A stretch of DNA of 64,000 nt from Ypsolopha sequella (GCA_934047225.1 OW203992.1:15675501-15739500); one strand, 5' to 3'; positions 23,063 through 35,449 are shown, counted from the stretch's first letter. Notes: a model not told the origin generated them from the sequence alone. Made by a program: numbers and translations.

Positions 23063-23675
23063 ACAATTTCGTGAAGTTACTCGGTCGTTATGTGCAAGAC
23101 TTTGGAAAGTGTACTCTTTCTAACATTTAATTTGACCCTGTACATGGCATAAAAGTAAAGTTCTAGTCTGTCAGCAAATACAATGAAAAATAAACTGTAC
23201 GGACAACCCAGAGAACTGTAGCACTCGATATGCTAAATAACAAGCACCAGTCACGCTATTCCCCGGTTGTTCTATAATCTTCGCGTAAAGATTAGATTTA
23301 AACAAAAAAAATATGTTGTCCGATCATACTTAAATAATTAAAAAGGAAAAAATTGGTTTGACTACATCTGATTTTTTCTGTAATTTAATTAGGACAATTG
23401 AACTTTCATGTCTTTTTTGTATGGCTTTTCTTATTAAGTGTTCTCATAACATGGTAAGATTAATATCTCTAGAATACTTAGTCTATTGTGAAGAAAAAAT
23501 ATTTATCTTTTCTTTGTATAGTTGCTCCGAAAATTTTGATCGTAGTAAAAACCAAAAAGGCCCGATATATTTAAAATTCACTCCTTAAAAACTTAAAATC
23601 AATACTTTGAGTATATTTAAAATCTAAAAATCTTGAATAATCATACACTGTATTGTACAGTCAATCTAAAATACT
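23063..23675. other. AT-rich spacer, nothing seen
   Basis: No supportable feature. Confidence 0.4.
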
Positions 23676-23679
23676 TATA

Positions 23680-23941
23680 CAAGGTGACTTTTTGATGATC
23701 GTCCAAATTCATACTGAAGGCTTGATAAGTGATCAGTATCTTTGATCAGTAACAATTTTTGTGAAATTCATGTAATGAAATTTCAGCTTCCCATATAAAT
23801 TCAGTTCCAGTCCCGAGTGAATCACTATGAGGAGTCGAAATTTCATTTTACAAATTTCACCAAAATCGTTACTGATGCATGATACTGATCACTTACCAAG
23901 CCACCAGTATGAATTTGGACGATGATCAAAAAGTCACCTTG
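23680..23941. mobile_element. TA-bounded MITE with CAAGGTGACTTTTTGATGATC ends
   Basis: Left end CAAGGTGACTTTTTGATGAT is mirrored almost perfectly by ATCAAAAAGTCACCTTG at the right end; arms extend through ATTCATACTG, CACTTA(T/C)CAAG and AAATTTCA blocks. TA flanks at 23678-23679 and 23942-23943. Confidence 0.8.
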
Positions 23942-23949
23942 TATATGTA

Positions 23950-24600
23950 GGTATGTTTGTAAATTCTTTATTGCACAAAAATATACAATGCACAAAGACG
24001 AACTTAATGCTAATGCATTCTCTACCAGCTAACTTTTGGTGATGTGGAGATTACAAGGGTAGTTAATTAATTAAGTAAATTTATTTATTTATTTATAAAT
24101 ATCAACTTTTTATAATATCTACATAAATTTAAGTAGCTATATATACATATCTACATAAATGATCATCTGTCGATGCTTAATAATAATTTTAATAATAATA
24201 ATAATGACTTTTAAGAGCTTAAACTTTAAATTAAACTTAATATACCTACTCAATTTGAACCAGTTTTGAGTCTGGCGAAATTCCTAGTAGGTATGAATAT
24301 GCAAAAGCTTTCCTTTGAAATGCCGGATAAGAACCTAGCTAATTCCATAAAAAGACAAACTCAGTTGCTACCATTTATTTATTTATTAAAATAGATTGGC
24401 TTATATTGATGATACGCTATTACAATTTTAAACAACTAGCCTTTCGCACGCAGCTCCACCCGCGTTTATTCAATCTTTGCCCCGTTTTATAGCCTAGGTA
24501 TATGACTAGAGTCACTACCGTTGAGTGGTTCTCGAGTTAAAACAGAACATACTCGTACATACATAGAGACAGACAAAAATTCTAAAAATTATAGTTTTTG
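23950..24600. repeat. LINE-tail-like text and reverse Helitron-like 3' end
   Basis: TTCTTTATTGCACAAAAATATACAATGC near 23965 resembles the LINE tail at 1615. From 24434, CTAGCCTTTCGCACGCAGCTCCACCCGCG reads as the reverse complement of a Helitron-like 3' end (…CGAAAGGCTAG). The middle is AT-rich. Confidence 0.35.
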
Positions 24601-24629
24601 CCTCAGCACAATTAGGGTGTGTGAACCAT

Positions 24630-25623
24630 TAGGGTGTGTCGAAATTCCACTTTTTACCGACTTCAAAAAAAGAGCGGATTCTCAAATCGAGGTGTCTTTT
24701 TTTGGCGTTTTTACTCCATAACTATATATTAGCGCCATCTAGTTTTTCTAAGCAAAGCTATTACAGCCACATGTTTACTTGTTAACCATGAGAGTTTACT
24801 TTCAACAAATTAAACAAATTATGCTTATTTGCAACACTTGGCGACACCTAATGTTGTGAGGGCGCGTTAAAAAATTTGCTACGCCTTGATGTATGGGAGT
24901 TGTCGGTCTATACGTAGTAATACTTAGTCTGTGGTAGAAATCAGCGTATTCCCTACGATATAACAAGAGAACAAACCAATATGGGAGCGCCGACTTATAG
25001 AGAACATAGGTATGTTTCTGGAAGAAAGAACTCGGAAAAAGTGTTGTTTCGGTACCATCGGTCATTATACTTATAATTATTTTTAACTTTTTAGTGAATT
25101 TACTGCTGTTACATTTGAAGTCGGCCAAAACAAAGATAACCTACGCATGTTCTACCCCTCATTTGATTCAAAGTCTTACAAAATGTACGGAAGAAAAAGA
25201 AATCCCGTCTGTAATATTTCTTGTAAGTACATATTTTTTTGGTATATCTTTGTACTTATAAAGCACAAAAAAATTATATAAATATTCGTCACTTAAATTG
25301 TCTCAGACTAAATAAAAACCACGTACATTCACAGAATTTCCCATTTGACGCATTCATACCAGTTTTTTTTCCGTTCGACCTCAAAAACAAAAGAATTTTC
25401 ATGACCTATTCCAACAAAATATTACGGACAAAAAAAAACAATTTTTTCTTCCATACATTTGAAAAACTTGAAAATCTTTAAAGTGGGCAGAAATTCTTCT
25501 GCCCACTAATATTTTTAGTCTAATATTATAACTATTTATAATAGTCTAATATTTTTCGAAATATTTATAGGTCCACTATTACATTATGAAATTTGAAAAA
25601 AGGTGGAATTTCGACACACACTA
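24630..25623. mobile_element. TAGGGTGTGTCGAAATTCC-ended element with an internal foldback
   Basis: Ends TAGGGTGTGTCGAAATTCC and GGAATTTCGACACACACTAA are mirror images. A shorter relative with the same order is at 54491-55029. The inner part 24655-25130 is a diverged copy of the composite foldback element (GACTTCAAAAAAAGAGCGG...TCTCAAATCG at its left, TTTGAAGTCGGCC at its right), apparently inserted into it. Shared body: TCACTTAAATTGTCT, AAAAACCACGTACATTCACA and TTTTCATGACCTATT. Confidence 0.55.
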
Positions 25624-25904
25624 ATTACAGACACGACATTTTTACTACTTTATTATTAGTATAGATAGATATAGATATTCATATAGTATACCTATTATCT
25701 TTGCTAGTAGTGACCATCACATTCGATTAGTGGTGGTGACTCGTTTACAACAAAGTATTGAATTACGATACCTACGTACCAGGCGTATGATGCAACAATG
25801 TAAGTTTCCTGTTTATTTTGATGCACCCAACTAAAGCCAGGGACATGTGGTTTATTATAAAAATATACACGTAGACTTAAATAAGGTCTTAGCCTTGTCA
25901 AAAA

Positions 25905-26120
25905 CTGGCCAAGTGCTAGTCGGACTCGCGCACGAAGGGTTCCGTACCATTATGTATAAAAACGGCAAAAAAATCACGTTTGTTGTATGGAAGTCCCCTT
26001 AAATATTCATTTTATTTTGTTTTTTAGTATTTGTTGTTATAGCGGCAACAGAAATACATCATGTATTCTAAATTTCTAATAAGTTAGTCTTAGAATTATT
26101 CTAAGAAGTTATTAGACTTG
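25905..26120. repeat. Fragment of the 'AAGTGCGAGTCGGACTCGCGC' interspersed repeat
   Basis: GCCAAGTGCTAGTCGGACTCGCGCACGAAGGGTTCCGTACC followed by AT-rich text containing GTATGGAAGTCCCC. Related blocks: 34594-35290 and 44270-44757. Abundant in moth and butterfly genomes as far as I know. Confidence 0.55.
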
Positions 26121-27808
26121 AATAGAATTTTAACAAAAACCAAACTTGATTTTAATCACTAAATCTTGAGTGTCAATGCCGAAATTGTACACATTACTAA
26201 ATGTCTTAAAATACACCATCATTGCGTTATGCAGAAAAACCTGAAGGGTTTCTTTGTAAAGTTTTGCCGAAAAACAAATAATATAAATTTTATGATTTTC
26301 TCAATGATTTCGTTATTTACGTATAATCTTACTTTTTCACCCGTTAATTTTCATTTACTAGAAAAATAATACGAGGCTTCTATTATATTGAAAACCGTCA
26401 ATTCATCAACTGTATATTTTTGTCAGATCCTGGCCCTGAAAGTTATCAAAATATTCTGATTCCCCAACAGTCCCTATACTTGGCCAGACATAAAAGAGAA
26501 TCTGACAGTATTTCAAATCGGTAAATTAAAAAATATATACCTATATCTACAAGTGAGAAACAAGGAACCCGTTGTGCCTTCAAGCATTTTCTTTTAGAGA
26601 CCACACATGGTTTGAAGGCACCTATGAAACAGTTTTTTTCTTCTGCAGATAGTGGTAACTGTTTTCTTCATGATAGAGCTGACGTGTCTAACTTACTTGA
26701 ACATACTCGTAAAACAGGTTACCGATGTGTTATTTCACACTTTCCAGTCATGATTAAAATTTACTTTTATTTAACTAAACTGAAACCAATACAAACTTTG
26801 ACTTTTTTTAAGCAAAAGTTGACCTTTTTTAACGCATTTACCTACTCAGTGTTTTGTAACAGTTACCTAGATATTAAAGCGGATTCTGAAGGCTTTAATT
26901 TTAGTTTTAATGCTGTCTGCTTCAATGTAAAGATAGGCATTAGAAATTACGTGGTCATATCTTACATCATTCAAGTAGCTACTTATTTTGTTTGGAAACA
27001 ATATCGTGGTTAATATTATAACTTTAGAACCGCTTATTTTTATTAAATTAAAATGAATTAGGAAATATGAATAACAATAGGTACCTACTGAATAACACAC
27101 GACCTCAATATGTGGAAGTGTTGTGCAACAGCGATGGCGACGTTATTCTTTCTGCAAATGTTGCGAAACCAGTTCACTGGGAAAGTCATTGGATCCAATT
27201 ATTGTTAGATTAGGTATTGAATTATAATTTACTTTAAAATTAGCTTCATTAACCATTTGAGTATTTACTTTAAAATCAGGAAGCTCCTTGAGGTATTGTG
27301 TAACATATATGGATTCAAAGACAACAATATTATGCTGCTTTTATCAGTGAGACTGAATATCCGAAATTTCTATCGAGCTTTATTCATTTCCAATCGAATG
27401 ATCACTAAATATATAATAATTGTTATTTTGATTAATAATTTACTGGGAACTTTCTATAATAACATAAATACTCATTAGTTATAGAAGTGACCACTTCGTC
27501 ACGTAACATATTAAATTTTGTATTCCTCTCTCCTAGTTTCAAATACTACCCACAACACACATTAACACGTTCTGACACTTACTCAGATACCTACACTGTT
27601 ATCTAATACTTATACCTTTGAAAACGGTTTCAAATCTTGTAACCAGAAATTAAGCCAAGTGGAAAATCCTACTGAGATAGGTACGTGGATTTTCATCAGA
27701 TCCTAATTTTTTTCTACCAATTGCGAATTTTTTTGACTTCTGTAACACTATTACGAGAGAAATTGAATAACAGCATCATTGACGTAACAGATAAAATAAA
27801 TAAATAAA
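26121..27808. other. AT-rich spacer with a solitary MITE arm
   Basis: 26877-26922 is one arm of the AAGCCGATTC family (TTAAAGCGGATTCTGAAGG) with no partner. The 133-codon plus frame at 26612-27013 runs through this arm and has no family resemblance; chance. Confidence 0.45.
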
Positions 27809-29060
27809 AAAGATGGTAACCGATTTCAAATGTAACAGCAGTCATTCACTAAATATACTGTATCCGCCTATCTCTCAGAAAGGTAGGCAGAGACTACGGA
27901 TTTCCATCTGCTACGATCCTGCCACACCTCTTTTGCCTCTTCCACATCTATCAATCTAGTCATACAGGCTCTTGCATTCTGGGAACTTTTGACATGGCCC
28001 TTCTTCAGTAGGTATGTCGCCAATTTGGTCAGCATGCATCCTTATAGGGCGGCATGGTCGAGTTGTACCTTCCACTTGTGCACCATAAATTTATTTCGTC
28101 ACTCTACTTTCATTCATCATTTACTAAAAGGTTAAAAATAATTATATAATGACCGATGGTAACGAAACAACACTTTTGTCGACTTCTTTCTTCCTTGAAC
28201 ATATGTACGTAATCTAGAAGTCAGCGCTCTCGTATTAGTGTTTATGTTGCCTTATCGTAGGGAATACGCCGACTTCTAGATGACATAATGCTTTAGGAAG
28301 AAAGTAGTCGGCAAAAGTGTTGTTTCGGTACCATGTCATTATACAATTATTTTTAACCTTTTAATGAATGAGTGCTGTTACATTTGAAGTCGGTTACTAT
28401 TTTTTTGTTCAAAGTTTATTTTATTTTACATTCTTTAGTGTTGACGGGTTATATTGTGAAATATATGGAGTTCTTGCAAACGCTCTGTTGATATAAAACA
28501 AAGTTCAAGTGAGTATAATGACTAAGTTTAAGTAGCTTCCTGCTATCAGCCCCCTAACACAAAGTGATTGCCGCAATCTCGATATGTGCTGTCATCCATT
28601 TAAGAGTTATATGGTGATGAAGCCAGGATCGAAGGTCAGGTGGGTACACTGGCAATTTATAAGCAACGCCCTGCAGTCAGCACCCTAACACATCTGATTG
28701 CCGCATTCTAAAGTTATGTGTTCTTATCCGTTGAGGAGTTCTATGGCAATGAGGTCAGGATCAAAAGTCAGATGAAAGAATGTCGACTTTCACTTCTTTC
28801 ATCCCTAGAATCAACAACCTTATAAAAAGCGATTACCTCAATTTCGGTATGCTGTCATTTTCTGAGGAGATCTACTGCCTGTCTCTGAAGACTTTCATCA
28901 GTCATAAAAAAATACAAAATAGGACCTATCTGGAAGCACATTCTTCCAAATAAAAAAAAATCATTCAAATTGGTTCAAAAATGACGGAGGTACGGAGTAA
29001 CAATGCGGAAAAGAAAAATACAGTTGAATTGAGAACCCCGTCCATTTTTGAAGTCGGTTA
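27809..29060 (-). mobile_element. Composite array-plus-palindrome element, copy B (minus)
   Basis: Read on the minus strand it starts AACCGACTTCAAAAATGG (about 29060), carries AATTCAACTGTATTTTTC...TTGTTACTCCGTACCTCCG, then three diverged units built around GGCTTCATCACC and AATCTCGAGTTATGTGCTGTC-type text (28900-28560). It ends in a palindrome (28410-27809) with arms GTAACCGACTTCAAATGTAACAGC. Copy A at 60530-61600 has the same order. A LINE fragment (27868-28041) interrupts one arm. Confidence 0.65.
27868..28041 (-). pseudogene. LINE reverse-transcriptase ORF C-terminal fragment
   Basis: A minus-strand open segment ends RACMTRLIDVEEAKEVWQDR, then SRWKSVVSAYL and a TAG at 27868-27870. The R-x-x-W-x-x-V-V pattern just before the stop is typical of the C-terminal end of ORF2 in RTE/Jockey-like insect retrotransposons (family placement from memory). 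A stop lies in frame just upstream, so only about 55 residues remain. It sits inside one arm of the palindrome of copy B, with the CATTCACTAAA-like arm sequence repeated on both sides, as expected for a 5'-truncated retrotransposition. Confidence 0.55.
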
Positions 29061-29858
29061 AAAAGGCGGACAAAGTCGTAGCTAAACAACTACTGAAGCA
29101 TAGCAATGGCGGTGGTTTGTAAGTGTGTGAAATTGTGAATGGACTTACAATGGAAATTGGCATACTATGATGTGAATGTATGCGTGACGGGCTCGTGCGT
29201 ACAAGCGAATCGGCATACTATAGGTGCTTCAATTGTTGGTTAGCGAAACTCAGTCAACAGCATTTTGTTATTCCTTTTATTTACTCTGGAAACCGGTTAT
29301 AGATGAGGACGCGGTTGTAAGGTGTACGTTATTTTTCTAATGAATATCTGAATCTGTCGCATTTCAGGGCCAGAATGTCAGAAAATAAAATAACGATTTT
29401 TTATCAGTTATTGTCACAAACCTAAAATTGTTACTCCTCCTATAACACGGGAAAACAAAACGTAACTCAGGCCAATAAGAATAAATAAATTTTAAATATT
29501 GGGACTTCGTCTAAACTTAATTACGTAATGGGTGATTGAAAATTGGTTTTGGTTTGTACATGGATTATTTATTTAACTATACAAAGTACCTACTTCTAAT
29601 GCTTATTTTATAAACTGTTCCGTTATACCATCTGTTTGCTGAAGGTAATTTCAGGAACAAGAGAGTGGATGATAACAATCTGTCACTGTAGTAACATAAT
29701 CCAAAATATCCAAATCCAAAAAACGGCTCCAATAGCGTTCATTGTGTCTTTGAGTCGGCCAAAAGTAGATTTTTTTTTAAATTGGTTATGGGATACATGA
29801 ACCTTCCCCGTAAACTGAAATACAACCACTGATTACTCCAAATAGGAGTAGGAGACAG
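29061..29858. other. Spacer, nothing seen
   Basis: No supportable gene or repeat. Confidence 0.4.
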
Positions 29859-29862
29859 TTAA

Positions 29863-30715
29863 GGGCGGTTTCGCAGCCGGATTGTGAAAAACCCACCTTT
29901 TTCTAATTAATCGAAACAGAACACTTAAATTCAAAATTCACTCAATAGTTATTCAACAAAACCATATTATTTATGTATTGTGCATGTTGCCATCGCAAGG
30001 TTTCCATTGATTTCTTTAAGTTAGAATTCCCATAGCTTAATTTGTACAAGATAATTAAAAAAAAATCACAGATACGCCATTTCAGGACATAGTTTTCATT
30101 ATTTTGGTATTTAAATTAACCATTATTTTTTAAAGATTTTTTTTTAATTGTCCGATATGACGTCACTTGAGAAATTTAGATATTATACTGATTGTGATGT
30201 GTGATTGCTTATAAAAAAGTGGCCTGTCTCCTTCGATCATACATATTGTATATTATGTATGATCGAAGCCTGTCTCTGTCAGTCTACTCATCTACCATCC
30301 CTCTGTCAAGTCAATCGGAAGCAAATTATTGTAAATTTATCTTGATAGCAAAGGAGATATTTCTAAACAGCCATTTCTCAAGTGACGTCACACGAACGCA
30401 AATGGAAGTTGCAGCTTTTTCGTAAAAGTATTCATCATCATGAGGTTTTATAGATCACAAGTACTAAAATACGGCATCTTAAACCTCAATCTCGAAATGG
30501 TTTTCGAATTAACACACCTTAACATAATTTAATGTAAGCGAATTACAAAAATTTTGAAATTCTAATTTACAGAAACCAATGGAAACTTTGCGAATGCACT
30601 ATACACAACACATAGGTTTCGTTGAATAACTATTGAGTGAATTTTGAATTTCAGTGTTCTGTTTCGATTAATTAGAAAAAGGCGGGCTTTTCACAATCCG
30701 TCTGCGAAACCGCTT
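29863..30715. mobile_element. TTAA-bounded foldback element with nested CRE repeat
   Basis: TTAA at 29859-29862 and 30716-30719; ends GGGCGGTTTCGCAGCCGG / GCGAAACCGCTT with GGATTGTGAAAA next. Arms continue for about 200 bp (AATTAATCGAAACAGAACAC, AACCATATT / TTGAATAACTATTGAGTGA). The centre (about 30080-30545) is a copy of the CRE-bearing repeat described at 47190-47640. Confidence 0.65.
30080..30545. repeat. CRE-bearing interspersed repeat, copy 1
   Basis: Contains two perfect TGACGTCA octamers in mirrored context (ATGACGTCACTTGAGAAA and TTTCTCAAGTGACGTCACAC), plus GATTGTGATGTGTGATTGCTTATAA and TCTTGATAGCAAAGG. Related copies: 40228-40435, 41100-41260 (degraded), 47190-47640 and 49775-50190. 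Confidence 0.65.
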
Positions 30716-31309
30716 TTAATTATTAGGTAATTTATTCTAATCGTTTAAACCTTAAAACACTTTTTCTTATCCTATCTAGGCACTCATATCCAGGGTTTTC
30801 TAGAAAAACAAGACTTTTCACCTATCTTTCGTTATTCAATAGCTATCTATCCATCATCCATCAGCGTGGTTCGTCTACTGCTGGACATAGTCCTTACCAA
30901 GATTTCACCACTCTTGGCGGTCCTTCTGGAAGAAATTCACACACGCTACTCAAATATCAGAAGATTAGCAATAAGGCTAATAAAACTGTAATTGTTCAGA
31001 TGTTGCCACGTTTCATCCCACTTATTTCACCGAGATAAACACAAAAACTATAAGAACGGCCCACGTACTCAATATTTGTCGCGTACACTAATCATAGAAT
31101 TCATGCAAAAAGAGGACGGCCCACATCTCTATTGACATTTGGTCTCGTATGAGGCCTATTTTTTGCCACATGCGTTCGCAAGCGCCACGCCCCTTTATCA
31201 AATCTCCTGATATCTATTCTATAGCTACATACTTACTAATTTTCATTTGGTTCTTATTTCAACTTCTCCGTTCAAAAATGATTGAAGTATCCTAGAATTA
31301 GTTAGGTAC
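30716..31309. repeat. Spacer with a LINE 3' fragment
   Basis: 30838-30960 reads, on minus, CAAGAGTGGTGAAATCTTGG...GTCCAGCAGTAGACGAACC...GATGGATGATGG, the phrase found at the end of RTE-like LINEs in Lepidoptera (from memory). No host gene. Confidence 0.4.
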
Positions 31310-31311
31310 TA

Positions 31312-31474
31312 AAGCCGATTCTGAAGGCTTTAATTTTAGTTTTAGAGCTGTCAAACCTGAAAATTTTACAAACTAATTTAGCTTCTGTTTTTAACACTTA
31401 CAAACTATTTTGCAATGAAGAAAATTTAGTTTTGACAGCACTTAAACTAAAATTAAAGCCTTCAGAATGGGCTT
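31312..31474. mobile_element. TA-bounded MITE, AAGCCGATTC family (copy 3)
   Basis: TA at 31310-31311 and 31475-31476; arms AAGCCGATTCTGAAGGCTTT mirrored, near-perfect. The cleanest copy in the window. Confidence 0.85.
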
Positions 31475-31476
31475 TA

Positions 31477-32114
31477 ATATGTTAAGTTAATTTTGTAATT
31501 GTGTTCTGTATCATAAGTTTTCTTTACAACGCTAAACTCACCGAGAAACAGTTCCTCTAGGGCTAAACTTATGACAAAACCAGTTTCAGTTACACGACGC
31601 GACGTGACGCTCTTATGTTTGCTTGGAAATAAACAAAATGTTTGATTGTTTTAGAAAAGATAGCGCCATATAGGGTCAGCAAAGATGTACAAATGAAAGG
31701 ATATTTTTTACGAATATTTTATTAGGAAAACACAAAACCTACATTCATATTCGTAGTTTTTGTAGATATCTATTTACATTAATTTGAATTATCAGTAGGG
31801 ACTCTTCGTAACTTATCAATAGTTAAATTTTAAGGATTAACGAAGCAATGCATATCTTACGACACAACCATACATTTATTTAACACGGTGTTCGAATAGC
31901 CGATTCGTCCATGAGTCGCGGCTTGATTGTTCCACCATAATAACAAAAACTATTTTAGAAAACTGGAACTGATGATATTAAACTTCAAACTTAACAAGGG
32001 CCAGCCTGCGGTGTCAGTCCGGCGACGTCGGTGCTGGGGAGCTCAGTAACGCTGCCACGTACAGGCAGAGGAGGTAGCACCGGAAGCGGCGTGACGCGAC
32101 GCCGCACCCTGCCG
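31477..32114 (-). other. Probable 3' flank / 3' UTR of the Maf gene
   Basis: From the stop codon at 32115-32117 the minus strand runs through a GC-rich stretch (31995-32114) into AT-rich DNA. Candidate AATAAA signals on minus lie near 31876 and 31718. Transcript end not determinable from sequence alone. Confidence 0.35.
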
Positions 32115-33023
32115 TCACAGCTCCGAGAAGAACTCTGGCGAGGAGTGCGGCGTAGGCGGCGCGTGCTGCGGCAGCGGGTGGTCGCGGCCCCCCAGTGAAA
32201 GCCGCTGCTTCAGTACGTCTCGCTCGTGCGTCAAGCGTGCCACCTGCAGCTGCAGCATGTGCAGCTCATCCTGCAGTGAGCGGTTCGTCAGCTCCAGCTC
32301 CTGGCGCTGCTGCAGCCGCTTGCTGCGGCAGTTCTGTGCGTAGCCACGATTTTTTAGCGTGCGTCGCTTCTGCTTTAACCTCGTCACGTCCTCGCGCGGG
32401 TATCCATGCAGTCGCTTGTTGAGCTCGCGCACGCTCAGCGTCATGAGCAGGTCGTCGCTGATAAGATCGTCACCGCATGACGAGGGCTCGTAACTGTGGA
32501 GGCCCGGCCCGCGCGGGGACATGGCCGAGCAGGAGCTGGCGGGGCGCAGCGCCACCTGGTGCTGCATGTGATGGTCCTCGCGCCACTCGCGCCGGTCCCA
32601 CTCATCGAACGTGCCGCAGGGTACGGTGCGCATGTCAAGCGGCTCCCTCATGTGCGGCAGCCACATCACGTCGTCGACGAGGGCGGCGCGGCACGGTGAG
32701 CGGCTGACGGCGGTCGGGGGTGTCTCGGGTGGGGTGCTCGGGTCGACGGCGATGGCGACGTGCGGCTGTGGATAGGGCCCCGCGTCGGGCCAAGGACGAC
32801 AGGCGCGGGCGCATGCCGGCAGCGTCTCGATCATCTCGTGCCAGCCGGTGCGCAGAGGCTCACGCTTGACGAGATTGTGATCCTCGAGGTGGTCTAGCTC
32901 GAAGTTCTGCACATACTCGTCGGCGAGCTGGTCCTCCTCAGCTTCACGCGGCTGCGTCTGGGGGGGGGGCTGCAGCTGCATGCCGCTCGGCTGGGAGCAG
33001 TCTACGAGCGCGTGTTCTACCAT
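32115..33023 (-). CDS. tj: Large Maf bZIP transcription factor (traffic jam orthologue)
   Basis: A 302-residue, single-exon frame starting [10 protein letters not shown]. Near the N-terminus [20 protein letters not shown] resembles the conserved Maf N-terminal block (EYV..F.L...VKREP). The extended homology region is at about residues 187-214 ([20 protein letters not shown]), the basic region at 215-240 ([20 protein letters not shown]) and a leucine zipper at about 242-275; the C-terminus ends SSPEFFSEL. Tyr in [10 protein letters not shown] is the Maf hallmark. Such proteins bind TGCTGA(G/C)TCAGCA palindromes in the nucleus; in Drosophila traffic jam acts in gonadal soma and some neurons. 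Large Maf genes are often intronless, as here. The frame is open 35 codons upstream (to 33128), but the MVEH start at 33021-33023 is preferred because the upstream part is GC-driven low-complexity sequence. The coding region is much more GC-rich than its surroundings. Confidence 0.87.
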   Translation of the reverse strand: MVEHALVDCSQPSGMQLQPPPQTQPREAEEDQLADEYVQNFELDHLEDHNLVKREPLRTGWHEMIETLPACARACRPWPDAGPYPQPHVAIAVDPSTPPETPPTAVSRSPCRAALVDDVMWLPHMREPLDMRTVPCGTFDEWDRREWREDHHMQHQVALRPASSCSAMSPRGPGLHSYEPSSCGDDLISDDLLMTLSVRELNKRLHGYPREDVTRLKQKRRTLKNRGYAQNCRSKRLQQRQELELTNRSLQDELHMLQLQVARLTHERDVLKQRLSLGGRDHPLPQHAPPTPHSSPEFFSEL

Positions 33024-33300
33024 GAGGCCGTGCGAGGCGCACGCCGGCCGGGAGCGGACTACCGCTGCTGAGGGCGGCGCGAGACTCCGCCCTCCGGCCC
33101 AATGACGCCGTCGCACACCCGCGCACACTCACTTCAGCCTTTATTTTCAGGAACATAAGTACGTGAACGCTTCGGTGGCTTGTAAGTGAAGAAGTAATAT
33201 AAACACTACACAAACACGCATGTAGATGCTTATCGCGAATAGTAGCAACTACATACACAATGCATAATGAATTTACAGCAAATGAGTATATAGCAACATG
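33024..33300 (-). promoter_or_regulatory. 5' region of the Maf gene
   Basis: GC-rich immediately upstream of the start, with an inverted CCAAT (minus: CGTCATTGGGCCGGAGGGCG) at about 33085-33105 and a possible splice donor GAAGTGAGTG at about 33128-33137, so a 5' leader intron is possible. Beyond about 33160 it becomes AT-rich. Confidence 0.3.
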
Positions 33301-33960
33301 TATTATGTAAATGTACCTACTCGCATTTACGAAGTTCTTCTTACGTTTAACTAAATCTGTCTGTCAATATCACGTAAAGCTTATACAGAAACGTAACAAG
33401 GTTTTAAAATAAAAATCTTTTGCCCGGATTCATGACATGTTTTACATGGTGCCCAGTATGCTAGCGACATTCCCACGCTGGATCGCTAAACTAGTTATAG
33501 TCAGTAGAATTATATTTTATACACACGGTATTTATCACGCGATAAACAAAGTTGTATAAAAATAGAGCTTGCACGGAGAAAAAACATTTTTACAATAATA
33601 CTACCAGATCGTTTTGTAAAGAAAACCTGGTTAGCAAAAACAGAATTAAGTATGTTATGTTTACTTGAATTATTGTATACATGAGATTGTTCAAGTAAAC
33701 TGAACAATAAATAAGTAAACTCAACAATAAATATAGACGTCACATATAGCACAATGTTTTCTGTATAAATGAACTATATTCAGGTTAACGGAACCAGAAT
33801 TTTTTCTCAGCGTGTCAAAAATTTTGTCAAAATAGCCGCCTGGAACCAATTTAACTTTTTTACTAGATTTGTTCCGTATAGTCAATCCCACATTTTACGG
33901 GGTGGAAAGTTAACGGGGCACTAAGGGCAGCTACCAGATACGTTATACCTACTTTAAATG
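33301..33960. other. AT-rich spacer upstream of the Maf gene, nothing seen
   Basis: No supportable feature. Confidence 0.4.
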
Positions 33961-34560
33961 AAAAAAAAATACTTAGTAACCGACTTCAAATAGAACTACA
34001 GTCATTCACTAAATAGTTCAAAATAATTATATACCGACCGATGGTACCGAAATAACACTTTTACCAACTTTTTTCTGAAACATAATGTTCTCTATAGAAG
34101 TATTGTTATATCGTAGGAAATACGGCAATTTTCTCATTTTTTTTCAATTTAGGTCAGTATATAAGAACTCCTAGAAATCGCAAAATTAAATTTGAATGAA
34201 TTCAATGACATTTGATGAACTAGTCATCCTATTCGATTCTCTTTCTGATAATTAAGGAACATAAAATGGGATTATTTTTAGGGTCAATTGAAGTCAAGAT
34301 ATTATTAGAACTCCCAGAAAACGCTAAATAAAATTCGAAATTTACTTCATACTAAATGTATGGGTATCTTATTTTGCGTTTTATTGGAGTTCTAATACCT
34401 TGACTTGAGTTGATTCCATAGAGACTTATGTTCCTTTTGAGTAAGAATATCGAATAGGACGACTTTTTATTTTTATTTCGGTAGCAAATTTATAGGAATC
34501 TTAATTATTATGCGTTTTCTGGGAGTTCTTATATCCTGACCTCGGTTGACCCCATATAAA
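33961..34560. repeat. Half palindrome, then four alternating inverted copies
   Basis: 33975-34130 is one arm of the GTAACCGACTTCAAAT palindrome family. From 34150, four blocks of GGTCAG/GTCAAG..ATATAAGAACTCC(C/T)AGAAA..C type lie near 34153, 34290, 34385 and 34520, the last two in reverse orientation, spaced by about 110-140 bp, with ATTCGATT and GGAACATAA pieces mirrored in between. Looks like a multi-hairpin foldback. Confidence 0.5.
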
Positions 34561-34593
34561 CTAATGTACCTTATCAATAAAAAAAAAGAATAT

Positions 34594-35400
34594 GATGAAA
34601 AAACCGGGCAAGTGCGAGTCAGACTCGCGTACCTTGGGTTCCATATCGTGGATGATGAATTTAATTTTGCTATTATTTTTTTTCGTGAATTTCTCAACCG
34701 CTATATTTTTCTTGTAATTTTTACGTAAACAGATATTACCATGATTTTTTTCATATTCCTCGATATTGTATTTGTATAAAATATTTGTTTTATTTATTTT
34801 ACTTTTTTTATACCTATATTTCTCATTTGTAGTCAACTTTTTTTCAATCGCTATAGTTTTGCTGTAATTGGCCAGTTATGATCTACAATCGTCATTTTTT
34901 AAATATTTTTCGGTCCACCAGTTTCGGAGATAAGGGGGGCATACATATTATAGTCTTTTTTTAGATTTCTCGAAACCAGTGCCAGTAAATATAGTAAAAT
35001 TATATATTTTTACAATCAGCTTTTTATTATCTACAATTTGATACCCATATTGCATTTTTTGGATAATATTTTTTATTTTTCTCACTTTTGTTTTGGAAAT
35101 ACTTTGACAATTTCAAATTTTTCATGTTTTTTTACACCGTGATATGTGGATCAATTATTGCTATTTTTATGCCAAACTTCAAGTCTTTATCTTTAACGGT
35201 GCTAAAGTTATGAGGCTGTGACATACGGACGGACGATTGGACGGACGGACGGACAACGGAAGCCTGAAAATATGTGAAAATTGCCCTTTTTCTCGATGAC
35301 TGTACTGTACATTTTTTTCCAAAGTCTGTGAATACATTAAATAAAAGCTCGAAAAGTTAGGGCTATAGTCTCCCAAAGCCGTTTTGTTGTAGCTATAACG
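34594..35400. repeat. 'AAGTGCGAGTCAGACTCGC' interspersed repeat, long copy
   Basis: Begins AAACCGGGCAAGTGCGAGTCAGACTCGCG...GGGTTCC and reaches a (GGAC)n run at 35224-35253 (GGACGGACGATTGGACGGAC), the layout of full-length members. Interior AT-rich, non-coding. Compare 44270-44757. Confidence 0.55.
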
Positions 35401-35449
35401 TTTCTGGTTGCTGGCCTAGTACCCCATCTTAACTTTCCATCCTGTATAG

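Noticed and set aside
26612..27013. 133-codon plus-strand frame
   Set aside because: Crosses a MITE arm at 26877-26922 and resembles no protein family.
32195..32707. Plus-strand frames opposite the Maf gene
   Set aside because: Shadows of the GC-rich minus-strand coding sequence; Ala/Arg/Pro low complexity.
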